Under the pieces are notes generated by a model. It was not told the origin of the DNA and ran no database searches. It worked only from the letters and a program-made list of their open reading frames with translations. A program made the translations under genes and the position numbers. A stretch of DNA of 64,000 nt from positions 74,017-138,016 of the forward strand of contig JAEWMB010000022.1 of NCBI GenBank assembly GCA_023457255.1, read 5' to 3'. The number at the start of each line of letters is the position of its first letter. Position 1 is the stretch's first letter. Below are positions 51,692-58,468 of the stretch, one piece after another. The stretch is from Bacillota bacterium. GTDB taxonomy: Bacteria > Bacillota > Clostridia > Lachnospirales > Lachnospiraceae.

Positions 51692-53236
51692 GTGGATAAA
51701 AAAATAAAGGTATTATCCATAGTTCTCTGCTTCATTATGATGTTAACTAGTTTTCAGATCAATACAAAAGAGACTAAAGCAGCAGCTAGCTTTGCTTATG
51801 GTGCTGATGTGGGGTGGTTAAATCAGCTAGAAAACTCAGGGGTTACCTGGGTTGACGATTATGGCTACACAAAGGATGCACTTCAAATTCTAAAAGATCA
51901 TGGAATTGATTCGATTCGACTGCGCTTGTTTGTAAATCCTCCCACAAACTTTACCTGGACAAAGAAGGATGGGACAATATGTATCTTAGGCTATGCGGAT
52001 ACTGCCGGGTTGCTCTACATGGCGGAACGTGCAAAGTCGATGGGATTTCGAATCATGGTTGATTTCCATTACAGTGATCATTTTGCAGACCCTGCTTATC
52101 AGGATATTCCGTCTGCGTGGTCAACGCATGATTTCACTCAGTTGAAGAAAGATGTATATGACCACACATATTACATAATGTCTCAGCTTGCTGCAAAAGG
52201 AATCTATCCTGAGTGGGTTCAGGTTGGGAATGAGATTAACAGCGGTATGTTATTGCCATATGGGAAGAGCAGTAACAATTTTAGTCAGTTGGCAGAACTG
52301 CTAAATAGCGGTTATGATGCCGTGAAGGCGGTAAGCAGCTCAACTAAAGTGGTGACCCATCTTGCCGATGGTAATAATAACACAACGTTTCGCTGGTTCT
52401 TTGATAACTTTATCACAAAATATGGCGGAAAGACGGATGTTATCGGTATGTCCTACTATCCATACTGGATAGGAAGTGACTATACACAATCAATTAACTA
52501 TCTGGAAAATAATTTAAATGATATGGTATCTCGCTATAATAAAGAAGTAATGGTTTGTGAAGTAGGAGGAATTGAAACGAATCCAACCAATACATATAAC
52601 TTATTAAAAGCAACCATAGAGAAGGTAAAGGCGGTTCCAAACGGAAAGGGGTTAGGTGTATTTTACTGGGAACCAGAAGCCAATTCTTCCGTACTTCCGG
52701 ATAGCTATAAGCTTGGAGCAACCAGTGTTGTTTCCGGGAAAAAATTAAAGTTCACAACAGCAATTGACGCTTTTTATGATTGCCGTTATAACAGTTCATC
52801 CTTAGATACCGGCAAAACGTATAAGATTATCAATCGGCTTAGCGGGAAAGCAATCAATGTCAGAGGCGGCTCAACCAGCAATGGCGCTGTTCTAGAACAA
52901 TACAGCTATGGAGCGTGGAGTAGTCAAAAGTGGACATTCTCATTAAACAGCAGTGGTTACTATACGGTAAAAAGTGTATTAAGCAGCAAAGTGATGGATG
53001 TATCAGGGTCTTCCACGAGTGATGGAGCCAGCGTGATACAATATACCTTAAATAATGGTAATAACCAACAATGGAGTTTGGTTTCTACAGGAGACGGATA
53101 TTATAAGATGATCAATCGTAGAAGTGGTAAACTCTTGGCTGTAGGAAATTCTTCCACAGAAGAAGGTGCTAGTTTGGTACAACAAACAGATACCAATGCA
53201 TGGAATCAGATGTGGAGTCTTGAAATCGTAAATTAA
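51692..53236 (+). CDS. Secreted GH53 endo-beta-1,4-galactanase with ricin-B/CBM13 domain
   Basis: Secreted endo-galactanase (arabinogalactan endo-beta-1,4-galactanase) of 514 aa that cuts the galactan side chains of RG-I. A signal peptide (~1-31) precedes the GH53 barrel (~33-350), which opens with YGADVGWL. Catalytic glutamates by family pattern are Glu181 in GNEI (acid/base) and Glu290 in VCEVGG (nucleophile). The C-terminal ~145 residues are a ricin-B-like beta-trefoil with three repeats, each ending in a Q-x-W-type motif (QKW, QQW, QMW), probably galactose-binding. The start is GTG at 51692 behind AAGGAGG. It lies downstream of the transporter operon and upstream of the LacI gene, and a terminator follows. 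Confidence 0.94.
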   Translation: MDKKIKVLSIVLCFIMMLTSFQINTKETKAAASFAYGADVGWLNQLENSGVTWVDDYGYTKDALQILKDHGIDSIRLRLFVNPPTNFTWTKKDGTICILGYADTAGLLYMAERAKSMGFRIMVDFHYSDHFADPAYQDIPSAWSTHDFTQLKKDVYDHTYYIMSQLAAKGIYPEWVQVGNEINSGMLLPYGKSSNNFSQLAELLNSGYDAVKAVSSSTKVVTHLADGNNNTTFRWFFDNFITKYGGKTDVIGMSYYPYWIGSDYTQSINYLENNLNDMVSRYNKEVMVCEVGGIETNPTNTYNLLKATIEKVKAVPNGKGLGVFYWEPEANSSVLPDSYKLGATSVVSGKKLKFTTAIDAFYDCRYNSSSLDTGKTYKIINRLSGKAINVRGGSTSNGAVLEQYSYGAWSSQKWTFSLNSSGYYTVKSVLSSKVMDVSGSSTSDGASVIQYTLNNGNNQQWSLVSTGDGYYKMINRRSGKLLAVGNSSTEEGASLVQQTDTNAWNQMWSLEIVN

Positions 53237-53302
53237 AGATTTACATCAGGTTAGAGTTTTTTATCGTTTCTGATTAATAAGTGGTAGCAACTAACTTTTA
53301 TG

Positions 53303-53357
53303 AAAAGCCAGGAATATGGACGTGCGGGGGTGTAGGTTCATAATTCTTGGCTTTTAT
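53303..53357 (+). terminator. Terminator after the galactanase gene
   Basis: AAAAGCCAGGAAT (53303-53315) pairs with ATTCTTGGCTTTT (53343-53355), one G-T pair, with a T-rich end. Confidence 0.7.
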
Positions 53358-53396
53358 ACTACTGATTTTCCTTTGTCTAATCACCTTTTTTATAAG

Positions 53397-53425
53397 TTGA
53401 CGTTTTACTGAAAAGCTGTTACTAT
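53397..53425 (+). promoter_or_regulatory. Promoter upstream of the chemoreceptor remnant and lacI
   Basis: TTGACG (53397-53402), 17-bp spacer, TACTAT (53420-53425). The LacI-type operator begins 8 bases after the -10. Confidence 0.65.
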
Positions 53426-53433
53426 AAAGATGT

Positions 53434-53448
53434 GCAACCGATTGCGCA
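53434..53448. promoter_or_regulatory. LacI-type operator, copy 2
   Basis: GCAACCGATTGCGCA; its core GCAACCGATTGC is a CG-centred palindrome (two central-flank positions differ) as in PurR/GalR-type operators. It shares 14 identical bases with the site at 46247-46260 and sits right after a promoter, 360 bases upstream of the lacI gene, implying autoregulation. Confidence 0.72.
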
Positions 53449-53555
53449 AAGTAATGGAAATATAGAAAGTCACAGGATAAATGAAAGGAACTGCGAAACG
53501 ATATCATAACAAAAACTTCAATTGCGCCGGGGGTTGCGCTGGACGGGAGGTTATT

Positions 53556-53741
53556 TTGAAAAAAATAAATTTTAGGATAAAATCGGTCATAGAAGAAATT
53601 GTTTCTTCTGCTGCTTTTGTGAGTGAAAAAACTCTTAGTCAATCGGAAACAGCGCAGGATTTATTTAAAATGTCGGAAAAGATGGTATGGCAGGCAAACG
53701 AGTTAATGAGTACAATGGAGCAGTTCTCTATTGAATCATAG
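53556..53741 (+). pseudogene. Chemoreceptor remnant: both ends retained, middle deleted
   Basis: A 61-aa frame from TTG at 53556, with GGGAGG upstream. Residues ~10-61 match the C-terminal end of the chemoreceptor at 43539-45605 (EEIVSSAA, EKTLSQSETA, QANELM, EQFSIE) with good identity. The first ~9 residues (KKINFRIKS) look like the cytoplasmic start of such a receptor. So an in-frame internal deletion seems to have removed sensor, membrane, HAMP and most of the signalling region. The promoter, operator, leader hairpin and ribosome site remain. Whether the short product is made is unknown. Confidence 0.75.
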
Positions 53742-53808
53742 GAAAAAGTAAGATAAGATATTACTTAGAAAAAATTTGATTAAATGTAAAGATAAGAGGT
53801 GTTTATTG

Positions 53809-54831
53809 GTGGGGCAGAATTCATTTTATGGATATGGACAGAAGAAAATAACAATAGATGATGTAGCAAACGCATTAGGGGTATCAAAAACAACAGTCTC
53901 AAGAGCGGTATCCGGAAAGGGAAGAGTAGGAGAAAGTACAAGAAATCGTGTGCTGAATTATATTGCTGAGAATAACTATAAGCCAAATCTTATTGCCAAA
54001 AGCTTAGCAGAATCCAAGACATTTAATATTGCAGTAGTCATACCGGGTGACTATAATTTGGTGGACTTGCCATTTTTTCAAAAATGCCTTATGGGGATTA
54101 GTGAATTTGCATCTACCTTCAATTATGATGTCTTAATGTGTGTGTGTTATGAAAATGACCTGTCTCAATTGGAGCGAATCATTGATAATCACAAGGTAGA
54201 TGGAGTTATCTTAACAAGAACCTTGGTAGATGATAAGCCGGAAAAGTATTTGATAGAAAAGGGAGTTCCTTTTGTTGTGATTGGAACCTCATTAAATGAT
54301 GATGTAATTCAAGTTGACAATGACCACCGCAGTGCCTGTAAGGAACTGACCAGTCTAATGTTGATGAAAGGTTATAAAAGAATTGGTTTAATCGGAGGGG
54401 ATGAATCTCATATGGTTACGTTAAGCCGCTATTCTGGATATGAAGATGCCCTATTAGAGGCAGGAATTCATGTAGATAAGCAAATAATACATCTTAATGT
54501 GCTAACCAGTATAGTAGCCGAGAAATCAGCCTTGGAGCTTGTAGATAAGCACGTGGATGCAGTGATCTGTATGGATGATACGATTTGTTCTTATGTATTA
54601 AAAGCATTTTACAGCAAAGGTATTCGAGTACCGGAGGATGTGAAGCTGCTTTCTTTTTACAATAGTATGATATTAGAAAATCGGAATATCTCAATTACTA
54701 CATTACAATTTGATGTTAAGGAGTTGGGTGTGGAGACTTGTAAAGTATTGATTCATTATTTAAATGGAATTGAGATAGAGAAAAAGACGTTACTAAAATA
54801 TGAAGTTATCTTAAAAGAATCAACAAAGTAG
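53809..54831 (+). CDS. LacI-family transcriptional regulator
   Basis: Sugar-responsive repressor of 340 aa. The N-terminal helix-turn-helix is classic (ITIDDVANALGVSKTTVSRAVSG, ~14-36), followed by the hinge and a periplasmic-binding-protein-like effector domain (~70-335). The start is taken as GTG at 53809, seven bases after GAGGTG; TTG at 53806 is nearly as good and TTG at 53776 adds a non-family extension. It lies 67 bp after the chemoreceptor remnant and probably shares the promoter at 53397. Matching operators at that promoter and at the transporter promoter make it the likely regulator of the galactan locus; the effector would be a galactose-derived sugar (inference). Confidence 0.9.
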   Translation: MGQNSFYGYGQKKITIDDVANALGVSKTTVSRAVSGKGRVGESTRNRVLNYIAENNYKPNLIAKSLAESKTFNIAVVIPGDYNLVDLPFFQKCLMGISEFASTFNYDVLMCVCYENDLSQLERIIDNHKVDGVILTRTLVDDKPEKYLIEKGVPFVVIGTSLNDDVIQVDNDHRSACKELTSLMLMKGYKRIGLIGGDESHMVTLSRYSGYEDALLEAGIHVDKQIIHLNVLTSIVAEKSALELVDKHVDAVICMDDTICSYVLKAFYSKGIRVPEDVKLLSFYNSMILENRNISITTLQFDVKELGVETCKVLIHYLNGIEIEKKTLLKYEVILKESTK

Positions 54832-54839
54832 GTAAGCGG

Positions 54840-54896
54840 GGCTTTTGCAAGGTAAGTATTTCATCTTCGAATACTTAACCCTGCAGAAGCCTTTTT
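54840..54896 (+). terminator. Terminator after lacI
   Basis: Extended stem of ~20 bp: GGCTTTTGCAAGGTAAGTATT (split 54840-54850 and 54851-54860) against AATACTTAACC and CTGCAGAAGCC (54870-54891), few mismatches, then five T. Confidence 0.85.
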
Positions 54897-55055
54897 CTAC
54901 GGAAGGCAGGTGGTTTGCAGATACTATGTTGTTTGCTTTATTTGTAATAGTTTCAGTTGCAAAAGCATAGTTATAAGAGTTAAGATAGGATAGAGCATAT
55001 GGCATACATCAGAGGTTCTTTGGATTTGCCATGGAATCCAATCTGTGATTAAGAA

Positions 55056-55079
55056 GGCGTGACAGCGCCGGAAATGAGG
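55056..55079 (+). promoter_or_regulatory. Leader hairpin plus Shine-Dalgarno, flavoprotein gene
   Basis: GGCGT (55056-55060) pairs with GCGCC (55065-55069) across GACA, followed by GGAAATGAGG and the ATG at 55088. A further stem TTGGATT / AATCCAA lies just upstream (55019-55040). Confidence 0.55.
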
Positions 55080-55087
55080 TTAATATT

Positions 55088-55726
55088 ATGAAGGTGATAT
55101 TAGTGAATGGAAGCCCGCATGAAAAAGGCTGTACTTATACGGCACTGATGGAAGTATCGAAAACATTGTTAAAGGAAGGAATAGAAACAGAGTTCTTCTG
55201 GCTGGGTACAAAACCATTGGCTGGATGCATTGCCTGCAGAAGCTGTGCAAAAACAGGGCACTGCGTATTTGAGGATAAGGTAAATGAGTTTCTTCATGCG
55301 GCAGACGAGGCAGATGGTTTTATTTTTGGTACACCGGTTCATTATGCTGCTGCAAGCGGTGCAATTACCTCCTTTATGGATCGTGTTTTCTACTGTGATT
55401 CTTTAGGAAAAGGAAATAAGACTTTTTATATGAAGCCTGCCGCCGCGGTGATTTCAGCAAGAAGAGCAGGAACTACAGCAGCATTTGATCAGCTAATTAA
55501 ATATTTTACAATTAAAGAGATGCCCGTTGTTTCTTCAAGATACTGGAATATGGTACATGGTACAAAGCCGGAGGAAGTATTAAAGGATGAAGAGGGGTTA
55601 TATACGATGAGAGTATTGGCCAGGAACATGGCATTTCTTTTAAAATGCAAAGAAGCCGGCAAGAGGGCGGGGGTAGAACTGCCAACTCGTGAGGAACCGG
55701 TTATTACTAATTTTATCAGAGAGTAA
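55088..55726 (+). CDS. Iron-sulfur flavoprotein-like NAD(P)H-FMN reductase
   Basis: Flavodoxin-fold protein of 212 aa. The FMN phosphate loop NGSPHEKG is at ~7-14. A compact cysteine motif C-x2-C-x2-C-x5-C (Cys47, Cys50, Cys53, Cys59) matches the 4Fe-4S motif of iron-sulfur flavoproteins (Isf), and TPVHYAAASG (~88-97) is the usual FMN-contact segment. Such proteins act in electron transfer or oxygen/quinone detoxification in anaerobes. Specific partner unknown. The ATG follows GGAAATGAGG. It is separated from neighbours by terminators and repeats and seems monocistronic. Confidence 0.85.
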   Translation: MKVILVNGSPHEKGCTYTALMEVSKTLLKEGIETEFFWLGTKPLAGCIACRSCAKTGHCVFEDKVNEFLHAADEADGFIFGTPVHYAAASGAITSFMDRVFYCDSLGKGNKTFYMKPAAAVISARRAGTTAAFDQLIKYFTIKEMPVVSSRYWNMVHGTKPEEVLKDEEGLYTMRVLARNMAFLLKCKEAGKRAGVELPTREEPVITNFIRE

Positions 55727-55752
55727 TATTCCAGAGGAAAGGTGCGCCTTTT

Positions 55753-55876
55753 GCACCGTCAATTTAATTATTGAAACATGACTTTGTCTCAATAATATAA
55801 CTTATCAGAAGCTGCGAACTATGCACCGTCAATCTGATTACCGGAACGAATATTTAGCTTCCGATAATATAGGCTA
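55753..55876 (+). repeat. Two diverged ~70-bp tandem repeats upstream of the CDF gene
   Basis: Each copy begins GCACCGTCAAT (55753 and 55823) and contains its own hairpin: ATTATTGA / TCAATAAT in copy 1, ATTACCGGA / TTCCGATAAT in copy 2. The copies differ by compensating changes in the stems. The piece 55790-55818 is the reverse complement of the repeat at 41010-41038. Confidence 0.6.
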
Positions 55877-55929
55877 TAACATAGCATACTATAATAATTA
55901 CTATTCGTGGAATGGAGGTAGTACCAGAG

Positions 55930-57108
55930 ATGACAAATTTATTAGTCAAGCTATTCGTAAAAAACAGTGAAGAAATTCAGGAACAAAAAGTGCGCACCTC
56001 CTATGGGATACTTACTAGTATTGTCGGAATTGTCTGTAATCTGATTTTATTTCTATGTAAGTTTGCGATTGGATTTCTTATCAATAGTATCTCAGTCACA
56101 GCAGATGCCTTTAACAATCTGTCAGATTCAGCATCCTCTTTGATTAGCTTGCTGGGTGTAAAGCTGGCTAGCAGACCGGCAGATAAAGAGCATCCGTTTG
56201 GGCATGGAAGATACGAATATATTTCTGCTCTTGTAGTAGCATTTCTGGTATTACAGGTAGGCTTTACCTGTGTTAAGAGTTCCGTGAATAAAATATTGCA
56301 TCCGGAAAGTACTTCCTTTGCAGTAATCTCCATTCTTATTCTGTTGCTGTCAATCTTTTTAAAAGCCTGGTTATCTTTTTTTAATCGTAACCTTGGAAAA
56401 CGGATAAATTCCTCTGTTATGAAAGCAACGGCAGCAGATGCATTAGGTGATGTACTTATTACCTCTGCAACAGTTCTTTCCTTATTTATCGGGCATTTTA
56501 CAGGGCTTAAAGTAGATGGATACATGGGTGCTGCGGTTTCTATTTTTGTTTTGATTTCTGGATTTAATATAGCAAAGGATACTTTGGAACCATTGATTGG
56601 TCAAGCAATAGACCCGAAACTATATAAGATGATTGTGAAAAAGGTCATGGAATATCCATATATTATCGGTACCCATGACTTAGTGGCACATAATTATGGT
56701 CCCTCTCACACAATGGCAACCATTCACTGCGAGGTGCCAAATGATATTTCTATGGAAGATGCTCATGAGGTAATCGATAAGATAGAACGGGATATGTTAA
56801 GAGACGAGAATATCTTTTTAGTTATTCATATGGACCCGGTGGAAGTTAATAACGAAAAGGTAAAAGAAATACGTGCTAAGGTAACAAAAAAGGTGAAAGA
56901 ATTAGAAGAAAAGGCAACCATTCATGATTTCCGTATGGTCAGCGGAGAAACTCAAATTAATCTTATCTTTGATCTGGTGTTACCGCACCATTATAAACCG
57001 AACGAGGAAGAAGAACTATTGAGAGAACTGTTGGAGCGAATTAAGGAACTTGATGAACGATATCAATGTGTAATTACAATAGAGAATAGTTTTATTGCTG
57101 AAGAATAA
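55930..57108 (+). CDS. Cation diffusion facilitator, probable Mn/Fe-type exporter
   Basis: Metal/proton antiporter of the CDF family, 392 aa with about six membrane segments in residues ~28-215 and a cytoplasmic dimerisation domain (~215-300), plus a C-terminal extension of ~80 residues. Metal-site motifs in the membrane are N-x3-D (Asn62, Asp66) and D-x3-D (Asp170, Asp174). Zn-specific CDFs normally carry His in one of these, while N/D-D-D-D sets are typical of Mn exporters such as MntE, so Mn or Fe export is the best guess. HPFGHGRYEY (~88-97) is a family hallmark. The ATG at 55930 follows TGGAGG; the GTG at 55912 lies ahead of it. Confidence 0.88.
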   Translation: MTNLLVKLFVKNSEEIQEQKVRTSYGILTSIVGIVCNLILFLCKFAIGFLINSISVTADAFNNLSDSASSLISLLGVKLASRPADKEHPFGHGRYEYISALVVAFLVLQVGFTCVKSSVNKILHPESTSFAVISILILLLSIFLKAWLSFFNRNLGKRINSSVMKATAADALGDVLITSATVLSLFIGHFTGLKVDGYMGAAVSIFVLISGFNIAKDTLEPLIGQAIDPKLYKMIVKKVMEYPYIIGTHDLVAHNYGPSHTMATIHCEVPNDISMEDAHEVIDKIERDMLRDENIFLVIHMDPVEVNNEKVKEIRAKVTKKVKELEEKATIHDFRMVSGETQINLIFDLVLPHHYKPNEEEELLRELLERIKELDERYQCVITIENSFIAEE

Positions 57109-57288
57109 CTTTATTTAATGATGGAATCCCCATGCTTATTCAGGATAAAAATACTGCAAAGTACGTTCTATCCTGAATAAGTGTTTCAGGTTAAAGTATA
57201 TTTCTGCCGTTCGTTGTAAGGGGTTTCTTAGTATTGGCATGTGGTACAATTTTGGTACAACTTGGTATAAAAAAATGAAAAATAGGAC

Positions 57289-57317
57289 TTGCAAAATATA
57301 AAGCTATGAGTTATAAT
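57289..57317 (+). promoter_or_regulatory. Promoter of the tRNA-Gln gene
   Basis: TTGCAA (57289-57294), 17-bp spacer, consensus TATAAT (57312-57317), 45 bases ahead of the tRNA. Confidence 0.75.
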
Positions 57318-57361
57318 ATCATTCGTGGCTGATAAAATGACAAGCTATGGAAAATAAATAT

Positions 57362-57433
57362 TGGGCTATCGCCAAACGGTAAGGCACCGGATTCTGATTC
57401 CGGCATCTCAAGGTTCGAATCCTTGTAGCCCAG
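57362..57433 (+). tRNA. tRNA-Gln (anticodon CUG)
   Basis: Complete cloverleaf: acceptor TGGGCTA / TAGCCCA with discriminator G, anticodon stem CCGGA / TCCGG with loop TTCTGAT (anticodon CTG, reads CAG), and T-arm with GGTTCGAATC. CCA is not encoded. A consensus promoter precedes and a strong terminator follows, so it is a single-gene unit. Confidence 0.95.
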
Positions 57434-57435
57434 CT

Positions 57436-57475
57436 AAAAATAACCTTGAAAACAATAGTTTTCAAGGTTATTTTT
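57436..57475 (+). terminator. Terminator after tRNA-Gln
   Basis: Perfect 16-bp stem AAATAACCTTGAAAAC (57438-57453) / GTTTTCAAGGTTATTT (57458-57473) with an AATA loop and T-run. Confidence 0.93.
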
Positions 57476-57503
57476 AATTATAGAGCAGTCTTTTAAAAAA
57501 ACA

Positions 57504-57593
57504 TCAGCTATGCTGGTGGATCTCAATGACTTCTAGCGTTTTCATAAGAACATCTCTTCTTGCCTTATAGAGTTCTGCAGTATTAAGCACTTC
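57504..57593 (-). pseudogene. Possible decayed minus-strand gene end
   Basis: A 29-codon minus-strand stretch ending in TGA at 57504-57506 reads with plausible protein character (LNTAELYKARRDVLMKTLEV), and is cut off upstream by an in-frame stop. No ribosome site or start is visible. It could be a leftover 3' end of a lost gene or chance. Confidence 0.2.
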
Positions 57594-57624
57594 AGATTAA
57601 CACTCAAGGTTTTTCATTTTCCTC

Positions 57625-57652
57625 TTGCTTTTTCTTTGTTTCAAGCTATAAT
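57625..57652 (+). promoter_or_regulatory. Predicted promoter of nagB-nagA
   Basis: TTGCTT (57625-57630), 16-bp spacer, consensus TATAAT (57647-57652), about 90 bases ahead of nagB. Confidence 0.6.
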
Positions 57653-57743
57653 GAAAGTATAAATGAAAAATATTTTTATTGTTTTTGCTTAATCTTGTCA
57701 TTTTTTGAAAAATATTTTCAGAATTGAAGATTTGGAGGTAATT

Positions 57744-58454
57744 ATGAAAGTAATTCATACAACAAGTTACAGCGACTTGAGTAGAAAGGCAGCAAATATT
57801 ATTTCGGCTCAGGTCATTTTAAAACCACAGAGTGTATTAGGGCTTGCAACCGGCTCTACACCAATCGGTACATACAAACAATTAATTGAATGGTATAACA
57901 GGGGAGACCTTGATTTCTCAACTACGATGACCGTTAATTTAGATGAATATGTGGGTTTGGCACCAACGAATGAACAAAGCTACCGTTATTTTATGAACGA
58001 GAATTTGTTCCGGCATATTAATATTCCGACTGAGAATACCCATGTTCCAAGTGGAATGGCTAAGGATATGGCAGCAGAGTGTGTGAATTATGACGCTTTA
58101 ATCACAAGCTTAGGCGGTATTGATTTACAGCTACTTGGCATTGGACACAATGGCCATATAGGTTTTAATGAGCCGGGCAATGCATTTGAAAAGGATACCC
58201 ACATTGTTTCTCTGGGTGAATCAACAATTCAGGCTAATGCAAGATTTTTTGAAGACATTAAGGAAGTACCAAGTAAAGCAATTACAATGGGAATTAAGTC
58301 CATCCTGCAGGCAAAAAAAATACTTTTAATTGCAAATGGTCCGGATAAAAAAGATATCATTGAAAAAGCGCTATATGGGCCGATAACACCAAATGTACCG
58401 GCATCTATTCTACAGTTACATCCGGACTTAACCGTTATCTGCTGTTTTGAATAG
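57744..58454 (+). CDS. nagB: Glucosamine-6-phosphate deaminase
   Basis: Converts glucosamine-6-phosphate to fructose-6-phosphate and ammonia in amino-sugar catabolism. The 236-aa protein carries LATGSTP (~34-40), LDEYVG with Asp67 (general base in the family) and GHNGHIGFNEP with His138 and Glu143. The ATG at 57744 follows TTGGAGG; the upstream TTG at 57705 precedes the ribosome site. It is 14 bp ahead of nagA and clearly in one operon with it. The N-acetyl-amino-sugar genes nanE and rpiR follow, so the region handles GlcNAc and probably ManNAc/sialic acid. Confidence 0.95.
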   Translation: MKVIHTTSYSDLSRKAANIISAQVILKPQSVLGLATGSTPIGTYKQLIEWYNRGDLDFSTTMTVNLDEYVGLAPTNEQSYRYFMNENLFRHINIPTENTHVPSGMAKDMAAECVNYDALITSLGGIDLQLLGIGHNGHIGFNEPGNAFEKDTHIVSLGESTIQANARFFEDIKEVPSKAITMGIKSILQAKKILLIANGPDKKDIIEKALYGPITPNVPASILQLHPDLTVICCFE

Positions 58455-58468
58455 AAAGAAGGTGTCCT

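Noticed and set aside
56001..56525. Minus-strand 174-aa open frame
   Set aside because: Fully inside the well-supported CDF gene, no family resemblance and no ribosome site.
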